Origin: Chitinophaga sancti
GTDB taxonomy: Bacteria; Bacteroidota; Bacteroidia; Chitinophagales; Chitinophagaceae
Direction of reading: 5' to 3'
Assembly (NCBI RefSeq): GCF_034424315.1
Contig: NZ_CP139972.1
Location: 8,068,501-8,132,500, forward strand
DNA length: 64,000 bases
A program made the position numbers and the translations under genes. Under the pieces are notes generated by a model. The model saw only the letters and a list, made by a program, of their open reading frames with translations. It was not told the DNA's origin and did not search any database. Below, piece after piece: positions 36,914-45,556 of the stretch. The stretch's first letter is position 1; the number at the start of each line of letters is the position of its first letter.

Positions 36914-39234
36914 GTCAATTTCAGATGATCTATGTAAGGTTGGATGTATGATTCATAAAAAGTATGCGCGGGTATGAGCCCCGCATTTTTTTCACCTGTA
37001 AAATATTGGTAACCGCAACAGGCACCATCAGCTGCCCAGCAGGCAGTGGGCTTGTTTTGTATCATGACCAGCGTAATTTCCCGCACGTTCGGATCCTGGC
37101 TGCGCAGGTGGAGTAAGCCCCTGGAGTCCATCCATGCCTCCACGCTATTGGTCAGTACATACCTGGTAATGCGGATCTGTGTTCCCGGAATCGTACTCTC
37201 CTGGCCGTTAAGATTCGGAACGATATTATTTACCGTCGTCCAGCTTTCAAACGATAACTTGTTTGTATGGTGACGCAGTTCCATATGGTTGATGGCCAGT
37301 CTGCCCGAAGGACTTACTTTGATACTTTTTACCTGCTTATACATATTGTATCCGCAGTTGATGATCTTCTTCAAAATCCTTAAATGCTCTGCCCTGGCCA
37401 TTGGATCTTTCGCACCTGTATACCTCTGTCCTGGTTGGATCTGTAATGTATCAACAGGGAGCCTGTATGATTCCCGTTCATCGGTGATGTAGAAGTTTTT
37501 GTCGTCGTAAATTACTTTGACCATTCCTTTCAATACAAGGTTAATCACATGATGCGAGCAGGTTCCTATACTTGTATTCAGGTAATACAGGTGCAGTGCT
37601 TCCTTGTGATTGAGCAATACATAAATGGTACCCTGTTCACTATGTCCAAATGCGTAGGCGTTGGATTTGGGCAGATCATTGCTGATCTCTTTCGCGCCAT
37701 TGGCAACAGATTTCCAGTACAACAAGCGATGATCTTCTGTAATCGCTACACCGCCAAAAACGCCGGCATTATAGTAATAATAATGCAGTTGCATGGAGCT
37801 GAACGGGAAATACAGGGGTGCTTCCTGCTGATGTAAAAATGCTGGTAAACCATGTGCCGCCGGCAATATATTTGTCGTTGTAAGTATAGAATCCAGGTCA
37901 TACACTGCGTGATTCAGCAGGTGCCGGTGACCTTTGGTATAATGAAAGAGCTGTACCTTGCCTGCCCTGTTTACGAGGATCAGGTAACCATTGCATTTGC
38001 GGATCAAAGCAAAAGCTTCCTGGAAAGAAGCGGTATGAAAAAGCTGTTCATCTGTTATCAGGAAGAATTCCTGTTGTTGCTTTTGCAATACATTTTTTGC
38101 AAAAGCCGTTAAGCCGGCAGCACTATTCAGTTCTGGTGACAACAATTCCAGTGCACTGCTTACACCTGCTTTGGTGCCCAGTTGCAGGGGCGTGTAGTCA
38201 TAACCAGTCAGCGCATAAGCCGGCATTTCTCCTTTTTTATTTTGAAGGGAACAGGCCAGTGCCGCAGCCATGGCCAGTAAGCGGGGCGTTCCCCACATTT
38301 TGATACTGGTATCTACCAGTAGAAAACGTTCCGGCTGATAATCGGAGGGCAGTTGTTCTCTGCGTAAATAAAGTGCTTCGTTATTTGCCAGTCTCACCAT
38401 CAGCGACAATTCATCATGCGCTAATTCACTTAGTAATAGGCGGTCGAAATTCCCCCTGTTACTGATGTCGGACACACCACCAAATAACTGGTCACTGCTT
38501 CCATGTGCATGCATCGGAATATGCAGGGCGGCAATCATTTGCCTGGTCAGTCTTGTAAAACCAGTTGTAGCAGGATCACTTTCCAGTTCTGATAAGAGAT
38601 CTGTTTGTGGTGGCTCTGGAATTACTACCGGCAAGGGTTTGGGCAGTTCACTTACGCCCGTTTGCAACTTCAGGAGCAGTTCATCTCTGCTGCCGATTGC
38701 CTTGTAAATAGCTGCGAGGTATTGCAGGTCTACTTCAACAATAAATTTGCTGAGGGGTACAGGTGCCAGGATATTGCTATCCAGTCTGCCACTATTGAAA
38801 TTATCTAAGATGTTTCCTGCTATTTCACTGCTCACGCTGGGCGCAACAGCAGAACACAGGGTTTGTAATAAATGTGTTTTTTTGCCACCGAGCCAGCTGC
38901 GGTCAGGCAGGGAACCCAGTATTTGCAGCAGGTGAAAGGCTTCCAGTATCCAGGGATGATCCTGCTGGTAGTTGATGTTTAGTTCCCGGAAGATGTCGGT
39001 CAAAATGCGCTGTGTCCTGTGGGGATCCTTTTTGGCCGTAAGGAGTAGCAGCAGTGCTCCCAGAGGAGGAAAGCAATCTTTCAGTTCCGCCAGTACTTCC
39101 ATGAGCGATGACCTGTAAACCAGGGTCGTTCCATCCCGCCATTCAATCACTTCCCCACCATCTGCCCAATGCCAGAAGTAATCGTGTGCCGATTTGAAAT
39201 AGGCGGTGGTTTCAAGGGTTTGCTTATAGTACAT
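36910..39234 (-). CDS. vWA domain protein of the MoxR-vWA-beta-propeller system
   Basis: 774 residues. A helical N-terminal part (1-240) leads to DISNRGNFDRLLLSELAHD and RLANNEALYLRRE (about 256-293), the block that precedes the vWA domain in MoxR-linked proteins. The vWA begins at RFLLVDTSIKMWG: the MIDAS DxSxS is changed to D308-T-S310-I-K312, so metal binding may be weakened. Next come LAMAAALACSL and EFFLITDEQLFH, the fourth-strand Asp region. The C-terminal ~330 residues are beta-rich and propeller-like. In these systems the vWA protein is the adaptor that couples the ATPase to its client. It overlaps the neighbours by 11 and 4 nt. Confidence 0.75.
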   Translation of the reverse strand: MYYKQTLETTAYFKSAHDYFWHWADGGEVIEWRDGTTLVYRSSLMEVLAELKDCFPPLGALLLLLTAKKDPHRTQRILTDIFRELNINYQQDHPWILEAFHLLQILGSLPDRSWLGGKKTHLLQTLCSAVAPSVSSEIAGNILDNFNSGRLDSNILAPVPLSKFIVEVDLQYLAAIYKAIGSRDELLLKLQTGVSELPKPLPVVIPEPPQTDLLSELESDPATTGFTRLTRQMIAALHIPMHAHGSSDQLFGGVSDISNRGNFDRLLLSELAHDELSLMVRLANNEALYLRREQLPSDYQPERFLLVDTSIKMWGTPRLLAMAAALACSLQNKKGEMPAYALTGYDYTPLQLGTKAGVSSALELLSPELNSAAGLTAFAKNVLQKQQQEFFLITDEQLFHTASFQEAFALIRKCNGYLILVNRAGKVQLFHYTKGHRHLLNHAVYDLDSILTTTNILPAAHGLPAFLHQQEAPLYFPFSSMQLHYYYYNAGVFGGVAITEDHRLLYWKSVANGAKEISNDLPKSNAYAFGHSEQGTIYVLLNHKEALHLYYLNTSIGTCSHHVINLVLKGMVKVIYDDKNFYITDERESYRLPVDTLQIQPGQRYTGAKDPMARAEHLRILKKIINCGYNMYKQVKSIKVSPSGRLAINHMELRHHTNKLSFESWTTVNNIVPNLNGQESTIPGTQIRITRYVLTNSVEAWMDSRGLLHLRSQDPNVREITLVMIQNKPTACWAADGACCGYQYFTGEKNAGLIPAHTFYESYIQPYIDHLKLT

Positions 39235-39931
39235 GGCGCAGGGTTTCGGCAGTGAGCCTTACGGCGCTGCGGGTGACGTGAAGAAAGGAGGTATCCGGGA
39301 GCATTTCATACTGACCATTGACATGAAAGAGCAAAAAATGTGTTCTGGCGGCTTCCATTTTTTCTATGAGCAGTGACCGGATCACCGGTGGATCGAAATC
39401 ATATCCCGCAGGCATCAGGAGCCTGTCTCTGAGTGTATACGAAGTACCTGGTATTGGAGGTAGCGGCACCCCGGCTACCAGCACGCGCGCATTAGCAGAA
39501 GCTGCAAAGCGCAGGTGTCGCAGCCTGATCTGTGGTGCGGAAGCAATGTATGTTTCCAGTACACGCATTTCCGTTAGTATGGCAAAACTTTCTTCGTCAC
39601 GCTGGCAGGGAGCTAATTTTACAGCATGTTTGGAAGTGACATAAGCCGGCAGACCGGATGCTGGCAGACTTACCGGAATAAATTCGGTCAATGGTTGCCA
39701 TTCCAGGCCCGGCAATGTCAGGTCTGGCGTCAGTGCCCCATGGACAAAGAGCCGGTTAAAGGCATCCAGTTTCCAGGTACGCAATGCGGGTAACTGGCGA
39801 AAAGCATGGTCCGCCATCCCTTTTACCCAGATCTGATCCTGGTACCATGCTGCCATCATATCTGTACGTGTACGCAGCTGCGCAAGCACTTTGATGTCAG
39901 CGGGCAATAATGTAATTACACTTTCAGTCAT
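39224..39931 (-). CDS. Small partner protein of the ternary system
   Basis: 235 residues, no signal peptide or membrane helix. Not recognised by a motif, but position between the MoxR ATPase and the vWA gene, with overlaps of 1 nt (TGATG) and 11 nt, ties it to the complex. The visible pattern is N-terminal helix, several short strands (FIPVSLPASGLPAYV, RVLVAGVPLPPIPG) with Pro-rich turns, and a C-terminal HFLLFHVNGQYEMLP. It probably corresponds to one of the 'bpX' domains that accompany MoxR-vWA pairs; which one would need a profile search. Confidence 0.6.
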   Translation of the reverse strand: MTESVITLLPADIKVLAQLRTRTDMMAAWYQDQIWVKGMADHAFRQLPALRTWKLDAFNRLFVHGALTPDLTLPGLEWQPLTEFIPVSLPASGLPAYVTSKHAVKLAPCQRDEESFAILTEMRVLETYIASAPQIRLRHLRFAASANARVLVAGVPLPPIPGTSYTLRDRLLMPAGYDFDPPVIRSLLIEKMEAARTHFLLFHVNGQYEMLPDTSFLHVTRSAVRLTAETLRHVL

Positions 39932-41079
39932 CAGTTAGTCTGCATGATCTTTTCCCACAATTGATCTATCGGTGCTAATACAAAGTTCTTCTGTGTATCG
40001 TTATTGATCCATTCGCAGCGGTCATTAAGGTAGCGAAGCCTGTCTTTGATCAGTGCTCTTTCGGCAGGAGAGGTGTCAGCAGCTTCCCATTGTGTGGTCA
40101 TGTGCTGTACTTCCTTATAGATAGCATCTGCATCAGGTGCACTGTTGATAACGGCTCTTGGGTGAGCGCCGGGTTGTTGCTCATCGTTTGCCACAAGGGC
40201 AGTATTGACGATGGCCGCAATGAGTTCCTGCTGTTCTTCTGTATCCCAGATATAACGCAGCACCCACATATCCGAGAGGATAGCGGTATTTCTTTTGCAG
40301 AGGACAGCGCTGGCAGCAATGAGGCGTTGTAATTTCACGGCTCTTCTGTCAGAGATCTGGATACCTGCATTGCGCAGTTGTTGTATCAAAGTGATATAGG
40401 CTGCTCTGATACCAGAGAGGTCTATGGTGGTGGTAATGTTTTGCAGGGTTCTTACATCATCCGCACTGATCCTGGGAGGTGTAGCGCTATCCGATTGCTC
40501 CAGTTTCCAGCCTGCCTGCAATACCTTTTCCAGGTCCGCAGGATCTACGTTGTCACAATGTACCCTGAGCAGGAAACGGTCAAAGAGCGCCTGCAGTGCT
40601 TCATCTTCGGGCAGGTGGTTACTGGCGCCGATAAAGAGCAGGGCAGGAAGTGCTTTGGTTTCCTTTCCTCTTCTGAATATCTTTTCGTTGAGTGCCATGA
40701 GCAGGCTGTTGAGGATCGCGCTGTTGGCATTCAGTAGTTCGTCCAGGAATACCAGGGAGGCTTCGGGCAGCATACCTTCGGTGTTGGTCACGAGGTCTCC
40801 TTCCCGCAGCTTGCGGATGTCAAAAGGTCCAAACAGCTCATTGGGTTCAGTGAATCGGGTTAGCAGGTATTCGAAGGTTTTACCTTCCAGTAAGCTGGCA
40901 AGCGCACGTACCATGGCACTTTTAGCAGTACCCGGAGGGCCAAGTAAAAAAAGGTTCTCCCTGCCGGCGAGGCAAATGCCCATCAGGTCTATGATGTCAT
41001 CTTTTCCAACAAAAGTCTTTTTCAGGTGCTGTAGGACATCGTTGAGCTTATCTACCAGCGGGGTTGTGGGTAAGGTCAT
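39931..41079 (-). CDS. MoxR-type AAA+ ATPase (RavA-like)
   Basis: 382-residue AAA+ ATPase, the motor of the system. Walker A is GPPGTAKS (47-54); Walker B is SLVFLDELLNAN with D113/E114; sensor 1 lies in LLFIGASNHLPEDEALQALFDRF and the arginine-finger segment follows; ISDRRAVKLQRLI is the sensor 2 region. The RavA-like features are the FTEPNELFGPFDI insert and NEKIFRRG. MoxR proteins act with vWA partners as chaperone-like remodelers that insert metals or assemble complexes. Its start overlaps the previous gene's stop (ATGA) and its stop overlaps the next start (TGATG). Confidence 0.93.
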   Translation of the reverse strand: MTLPTTPLVDKLNDVLQHLKKTFVGKDDIIDLMGICLAGRENLFLLGPPGTAKSAMVRALASLLEGKTFEYLLTRFTEPNELFGPFDIRKLREGDLVTNTEGMLPEASLVFLDELLNANSAILNSLLMALNEKIFRRGKETKALPALLFIGASNHLPEDEALQALFDRFLLRVHCDNVDPADLEKVLQAGWKLEQSDSATPPRISADDVRTLQNITTTIDLSGIRAAYITLIQQLRNAGIQISDRRAVKLQRLIAASAVLCKRNTAILSDMWVLRYIWDTEEQQELIAAIVNTALVANDEQQPGAHPRAVINSAPDADAIYKEVQHMTTQWEAADTSPAERALIKDRLRYLNDRCEWINNDTQKNFVLAPIDQLWEKIMQTN

Positions 41080-41711
41080 AATATAAATTCATTAATAACT
41101 GTATCGAACTGAGGCCAGAGTATAGCAGCATGTGTTCCCAGGGCTGCCTGTACAAATGGCAGGTTTTCAGGCAAGCGGCATTGAGACAGGTTCCTTGCCT
41201 GGATAATCCTGTCAGTATATGCCTGCCTTAATGAAGGATGCTCATTAATGGCAGACAGGTCTACCTGTTCGGTTAAAGGAATGGCGGCGGCTGAAAATGG
41301 CCATTGATGAGCGGTTTGATAAAACCGGGCGATCAATGGATCTTCCGGTGAAAGGCCTTTGGCCAGCAGGAACAAATCCGGCAGATAACGCAGGGTCAGG
41401 TCTGCGGAATAGATCGCTGCAGCAGTTCTTTCACCTTTATAAGCGGGTAAATGGGTTTCCAGTAATGAAGCGTCCAGGTTGCGTAATAATATGAACTGTA
41501 CGGTGGTGTACAGGTAGCCTGCAGCCCAGCGTGCTGCTTCCATATCCAGTGCAGGAGCGGTATACGGCATCTCGCGGCAATCATCTTCATAATATTGTTG
41601 CAGGTGAATAGCAGCTGTACGCAGGTCGGCTTCTTCAAAAGAGAGCAGATCCGCGGCAACAGTTACATTTCCTTCGTTAATCAGGCCAGATATGAATTCA
41701 GTTAGTTCCAT
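41076..41711 (-). CDS. First gene of the ternary operon, helical partner protein
   Basis: 211 residues, all-helical in appearance and without known motifs (LTEFISGLINEGNVTVAADLL, AAIHLQQYYEDDCREMPY quoted in part; TVQFILLRNLD). It is the promoter-proximal gene and overlaps the MoxR ATPase by 4 nt, so it is made in step with it. It may be the alpha-helical member of the bpX set. No effector domain (nuclease, protease, TIR, membrane pore) is visible, which matters because conflict systems usually have one. Confidence 0.6.
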   Translation of the reverse strand: MELTEFISGLINEGNVTVAADLLSFEEADLRTAAIHLQQYYEDDCREMPYTAPALDMEAARWAAGYLYTTVQFILLRNLDASLLETHLPAYKGERTAAAIYSADLTLRYLPDLFLLAKGLSPEDPLIARFYQTAHQWPFSAAAIPLTEQVDLSAINEHPSLRQAYTDRIIQARNLSQCRLPENLPFVQAALGTHAAILWPQFDTVINEFIL

Positions 41712-41790
41712 TTCAACATTATACCCTTCATATAATATTTAATGAAGATACTAAGGAGATAGCAACTTTACAATAAATATGATAGCCGGA

Positions 41791-41821
41791 TTGTAATTTG
41801 TCGATAGCTTTTTTAATTTAG
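41791..41821 (+). promoter_or_regulatory. Promoter of the DUF1080 gene
   Basis: TTG (41791-41793), 20-nt spacer, TAATTTAG (41814-41821; 7 of 8 to TAnnTTTG), about 20 nt ahead of the ATG at 41842. The opposite promoter for the ternary operon must lie in the same 124-nt gap but no exact match is seen. Confidence 0.45.
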
Positions 41822-41841
41822 AGAATTAAATTTTAGTGATC

Positions 41842-42609
41842 ATGCATAAGACAATGTTAGCAACAGTAGCGGCTGTTGCACTTTCGACCACGTTATTTGC
41901 GCAGACCAAACCCGAAGACACAGAAATGTGGGAACCAGTCCCTGCTGTGGTAACCCCCGGTAAGATTAACACAGACGCACCTTCCGACGCAATTATTTTG
42001 TTCGATGGCAAGACCCTGGACCAGTGGGTATCTGTCAAAGATCCTTCCCAGCCGGCAGCCTGGAAAGTATCCGGAGGAATTTTGACTGTGGATAAGAATA
42101 CCGGAAATATACAAACGAAAAGGTCTTTTACGAATTACCAGCTGCATATTGAATGGCGGGTGCCAAAGAATATTAGCGGTACCGGACAGGGTAGGGGAAA
42201 CAGCGGCCTGTTTTTGGCTTCCACCGGCCCTGGCGATGATGGTTATGAGCTGCAGGTATTGGATAACTACAATAACAAGACCTACGTAAATGGTCAGGCA
42301 GGTAGTATCTATAAGCAAACTGCCCCACTGGTAAATGCCAACAAAAAGCCCGGTGAATGGCAGACTTACGATGTGATCTGGACAGCTCCCAAATTCAACA
42401 CTGATGGCTCTGTACAAAGTCCTGCCCGTGTGACCGTATTCTTCAACGGTGTGCTGGTACAGAACAATGTAGCGCTGCAGGGGCCAACCAAATACATTGG
42501 TAAGGCATCTTACGAAAAACCACACGGTGCCTGCCCGATTAAATTACAGGCACATGGGGACAAGAGTGAGCCGCTGAGCTTTAGAAATATCTGGATCAGG
42601 GAATTATAA
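41842..42609 (+). CDS. Exported DUF1080 / 3-keto-disaccharide hydrolase family protein
   Basis: About 255 residues: a signal peptide (KTMLATVAAVALSTTLFAQ) then the concanavalin-like beta-sandwich of the DUF1080 family. Marks are ILFDGKTLDQWVS, FTNYQLHIEWRVPK, GNSGLFLAS and GYELQVLDNY. Some family members hydrolyse 3-keto-glycosides; others only bind sugar. A GTG six nt upstream is an alternative start, but the ATG gives a standard signal peptide. It is divergent from the ternary operon and closed by its own terminator, so it is not part of that system. Confidence 0.9.
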   Translation: MHKTMLATVAAVALSTTLFAQTKPEDTEMWEPVPAVVTPGKINTDAPSDAIILFDGKTLDQWVSVKDPSQPAAWKVSGGILTVDKNTGNIQTKRSFTNYQLHIEWRVPKNISGTGQGRGNSGLFLASTGPGDDGYELQVLDNYNNKTYVNGQAGSIYKQTAPLVNANKKPGEWQTYDVIWTAPKFNTDGSVQSPARVTVFFNGVLVQNNVALQGPTKYIGKASYEKPHGACPIKLQAHGDKSEPLSFRNIWIREL

Positions 42610-42615
42610 TCTATT

Positions 42616-42651
42616 AAAAAGCGCTTTTGCCACACCGCAAAAGCGCTTTTT
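42616..42651. terminator. Terminator after the DUF1080 gene
   Basis: 15-bp stem AAAAAGCGCTTTTGC / GCAAAAGCGCTTTTT with a 6-nt loop. Confidence 0.9.
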
Positions 42652-42667
42652 CCATCCACCCCTCAAT

Positions 42668-42699
42668 TTTGCAGCTTCACCTTTATTTCTATAATTTTA
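42668..42699 (+). promoter_or_regulatory. Promoter of the LytS/LytTR pair
   Basis: TTTG (42668-42671), 20-nt spacer, TAATTTTA (42692-42699; 7 of 8), about 28 nt before the ATG at 42728. Spacing fits Bacteroidota promoters well. Confidence 0.5.
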
Positions 42700-42727
42700 A
42701 ATCATCCATGCTGCAAATTTGTGCTCA

Positions 42728-43693
42728 ATGAAACGACAACTCTACATATACAGTTCTCTCTTTATTACCCTGGCACTTAATATTCCCAAGCTCTTTACGC
42801 TGAGAGAAAATACACCTTTAGCGCATTTCGTTCCCTTCAACCTGTCTGAAGTTATTTTCCAAACGTGTTTGAACCTTATCTTTTGTTTTATTATTTTCTT
42901 CATTAGTGACACGCTGAAGATCACTAAAGTATTCACGCATTTAGTGAATCTTATCGTTCTCATGATCTTTTTTACCATCGGTCTCACGATTCAGAAGAAT
43001 CTTTATGGTGCGGGCTATTTCCTGCCGGGGCGTGGTTTAGGGATTAAGCTGATCCTTACCGTTATTTTAGTATTGATAGAGGTACGGATTGTGGATATTC
43101 TGCGGCAAGCCCGTCAGAAGGAACTGGAAAATGACCGGCTGCGCAACGCTCACCTCAAGGCTGAACTGGGTTTACTGAAAGGCCAGCTCCAGCCACATTT
43201 CTTTTTCAATGCCCTCAGCAGTCTCTCCGGGGTAGTGCGTGAAGACCCTGCAAAGGCACAGTATTATATCAACCAGCTCTCCCGTTTTTTCCGCTATTCA
43301 TTGCAAAAGGAAGATACGGGTTTGGTTGATTTAAAGGAGGAGATCAGCGCGGTCAATTCCTATGCAGCTCTCCTGAAAATGCGGCATGAAGAGGGTTTTC
43401 AATTGATAATAGACATTCCGGAAGATCAGCAGCATCGCCGCCTTCCCCATATGTCACTACAGCCTTTGGTAGAAAATGCTGTCAAGCACAACAAATTACC
43501 CCTGGTTCTGGAAATTTCCCTGCAGGAAAAATATTTGATAGTAAAAAACAACCTGCAGCCCGTTCACTTTCCTGAACCCGGTACAGGTATAGGTTTAGCA
43601 AATCTGAATGAAAGATATAAGATCCTCCTTCAGCAGGAGATCAGTATCAACAAAACAAGTACAGCATTCATCGTAAAACTACCCCTGCAATAA
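42728..43693 (+). CDS. LytS-type sensor histidine kinase
   Basis: About 321 residues. Four N-terminal transmembrane helices (from about 9, 43, 71 and 105), a short coiled coil (RQKELENDRLRNAHLKAEL), and the His_kinase signature LKGQLQPHFFFNALSSLSG with the phospho-acceptor H157. The ATPase part has QPLVENAVKHN and GTGIGLANLNERY. No separate periplasmic sensor, so it probably senses the membrane or a ligand in it. It is followed after 6 nt by its LytTR regulator. The ATG at 42728 is preferred over a TTG three codons upstream. Confidence 0.93.
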   Translation: MKRQLYIYSSLFITLALNIPKLFTLRENTPLAHFVPFNLSEVIFQTCLNLIFCFIIFFISDTLKITKVFTHLVNLIVLMIFFTIGLTIQKNLYGAGYFLPGRGLGIKLILTVILVLIEVRIVDILRQARQKELENDRLRNAHLKAELGLLKGQLQPHFFFNALSSLSGVVREDPAKAQYYINQLSRFFRYSLQKEDTGLVDLKEEISAVNSYAALLKMRHEEGFQLIIDIPEDQQHRRLPHMSLQPLVENAVKHNKLPLVLEISLQEKYLIVKNNLQPVHFPEPGTGIGLANLNERYKILLQQEISINKTSTAFIVKLPLQ

Positions 43694-43699
43694 ATACTT

Positions 43700-44443
43700 A
43701 TGGCATTACGTGTAGCGATCATAGAAGACGAACCAGCCACTGCCCGCAATCTGCGGCACATGCTCCAGGATATTGCGCCGGAAGTGGAAGTGCTCACTAT
43801 TCTTCCCGGTATAGCTGAATCCGTAACCTGGCTCAATAACAATATGCAGCAATGCGAACTCCTGTTCATGGATGTGCGGCTCAGTGATGGCCTTTCTTTC
43901 GAGATCTTCAGCCAGGTGAATGTCACGCTTCCTGTTATCTTCATCACGGCTTACGATGATTATGCCCTGCAGGCATTTAAGGCAAACGGGATAGATTATA
44001 TTCTTAAGCCTTTCGATGAAAGTGAACTGAAACAAAGCTTACAGAAATTTAAGCAGTTGCGCGAGCCAGCCAATATTCAACAACTGGCCGCACAATTTAA
44101 AACATACAAACAGTCCTTTCTTGTACACAACCGGGATAAGCTCATTCCCCTCACGGCCGCCAGCATTGCCTGGTTTTATACTGCCAATGAACTGGTGTAT
44201 GCCGGTACGACTGACAATAAGCAGTACATCATTGACTTTACCATGGAACAGTTGCAACAACAGCTGGACCCTGCGGTATTTTTCAGGGCCAACCGGCAGT
44301 TTATTGTACAACGCAGTGCTATTCAGGAGGTTGATTTTTATTTCAATGGCCGGCTGGCCCTGAAAGTGCATCCGGCCGCCAAAGAACAGATCCTGATCAG
44401 CAAGGCCCGTGTACCTGAATTCAAGAACTGGATGAATGTGTGA
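43700..44443 (+). CDS. LytTR-type response regulator
   Basis: 247 residues: receiver domain (acidic pair in IIEDEP, phospho-acceptor D58 in LLFMDVRLSDG, Lys in YILKPFDE) and a LytTR DNA-binding domain (FLVHNRDKLIPLTAASIAWFY quoted in part, then VFFRANRQFIVQRSAI). It is the partner of the LytS kinase just upstream. The downstream tandem lipoprotein genes in the same direction are possible targets, though a 135-nt gap separates them. Confidence 0.93.
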   Translation: MALRVAIIEDEPATARNLRHMLQDIAPEVEVLTILPGIAESVTWLNNNMQQCELLFMDVRLSDGLSFEIFSQVNVTLPVIFITAYDDYALQAFKANGIDYILKPFDESELKQSLQKFKQLREPANIQQLAAQFKTYKQSFLVHNRDKLIPLTAASIAWFYTANELVYAGTTDNKQYIIDFTMEQLQQQLDPAVFFRANRQFIVQRSAIQEVDFYFNGRLALKVHPAAKEQILISKARVPEFKNWMNV

Positions 44444-44578
44444 TTCTCAATCATTTGCAAAACAGTGTTACGTATAGTATAAAATATTTCTATTTTAATT
44501 CGTTCAATTGCTTTTATATGAAGAAAATTTATACTAACTAGCACTACCTATTTTTCATTCCCTATAAATTGTGATTCT

Positions 44579-45340
44579 ATGAAAACACACCGTCAGTCAT
44601 GGCACGTTCGTAAAATGGCGCTTTCCCTTGCATTGATCTCGGGTATGGCCTTAATAGTATCTTCCTGTAAGAAAGATGAAGATGATGGTACTATTTCTAC
44701 TGAAGAAATGGTTGAAGCCGTTAGTCAGACCTTCACTACCCAAAGTGGTGGTGTTATTAGTGTGACCAATTTATCTTCCGGTATTGTAAATGATGTAAAG
44801 AACGCTGCTGCAACAGGCAGATTTGCCGATCAGTGCAATATTCCCCATAGCAAAAACCTGACGGGTGCCAGTGCTGATACTGCCACCAAATATGTCTGGA
44901 GTTATGGCCTGAGCGTTAACTGGCTCCTGAATTGTACAGAGAAAGTACCTTCTGTGTTTGATATAAATATTGCAGGTAAAGCGCTCTATGATCTTCCCCG
45001 TATGTCATCAGAAGATAGCGTGACTAACAAAATCACGGTTACTAACCTGGAAGATAGTGCCATGTACAAAATGACATTGAATTATTCCCGTGTAGGTACG
45101 CAGCAGTCAAAAATTGGCAAGATGCACAAGTTTACCAGTACGGTAACTATCAAGTCTACCAATATGTACCTGAACAAGACTACACTGAAAATAGCTTCCG
45201 GTACGGCGACTGTAAGTATCCATGGAGAAGGCTCCGGTGGTAAATCATTTACATTGTCAGGTTATCTGACCTTCTCAGGAAATGATGCCGCTTCCCTGGT
45301 GCTGAACGATACGAAGTACACCGTGTCCTGGATCAAATAA
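44579..45340 (+). CDS. Lipoprotein of unknown function (first of a tandem pair)
   Basis: 253 residues with a lipoprotein signal peptide: SGMALIVSSCKKDEDDG, Cys within a usable lipobox and followed by acidic residues, a pattern favouring surface export in Bacteroidota. The mature part is beta-rich, ending in ASGTATVSIHGEGSGGKSF and TKYTVSW. It is homologous to 45557-46330 in the same places (KSTLQIVSGTAKLKISG, GKSFSYEG). No fold is recognised. Its own terminator follows. Confidence 0.75.
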   Translation: MKTHRQSWHVRKMALSLALISGMALIVSSCKKDEDDGTISTEEMVEAVSQTFTTQSGGVISVTNLSSGIVNDVKNAAATGRFADQCNIPHSKNLTGASADTATKYVWSYGLSVNWLLNCTEKVPSVFDINIAGKALYDLPRMSSEDSVTNKITVTNLEDSAMYKMTLNYSRVGTQQSKIGKMHKFTSTVTIKSTNMYLNKTTLKIASGTATVSIHGEGSGGKSFTLSGYLTFSGNDAASLVLNDTKYTVSWIK

Positions 45341-45368
45341 TAGAAATTTGTGACAACAGTATACAATC

Positions 45369-45398
45369 AGCCTCCGCCTTTTGGTGGAGGCTTTTTTA
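45369..45398 (+). terminator. Terminator of the first lipoprotein gene
   Basis: AGCCTCC / GGAGGCT with a 10-nt loop and six T. Confidence 0.85.
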
Positions 45399-45556
45399 TT
45401 GATGACTGATAAGCAGTTATTTATTCACAGCCACAATAAAGGATTTACATCATTCGTTTATATTAATGTTTTAATATATATTAGCATTCGAAAAAGGGGG
45501 GGAACAATAACAACAAACTCCTTTTTCCTATATTCTAAACTAAACAAAATTCATCT

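Noticed and set aside
40424..41086. 220-codon open frame on the plus strand
   Set aside because: Antisense to the MoxR ATPase; Ser-rich low-complexity translation typical of a shadow frame.
41893..42525. 210-codon open frame on the minus strand
   Set aside because: Antisense to the DUF1080 gene, which has a signal peptide, family motifs and a promoter.
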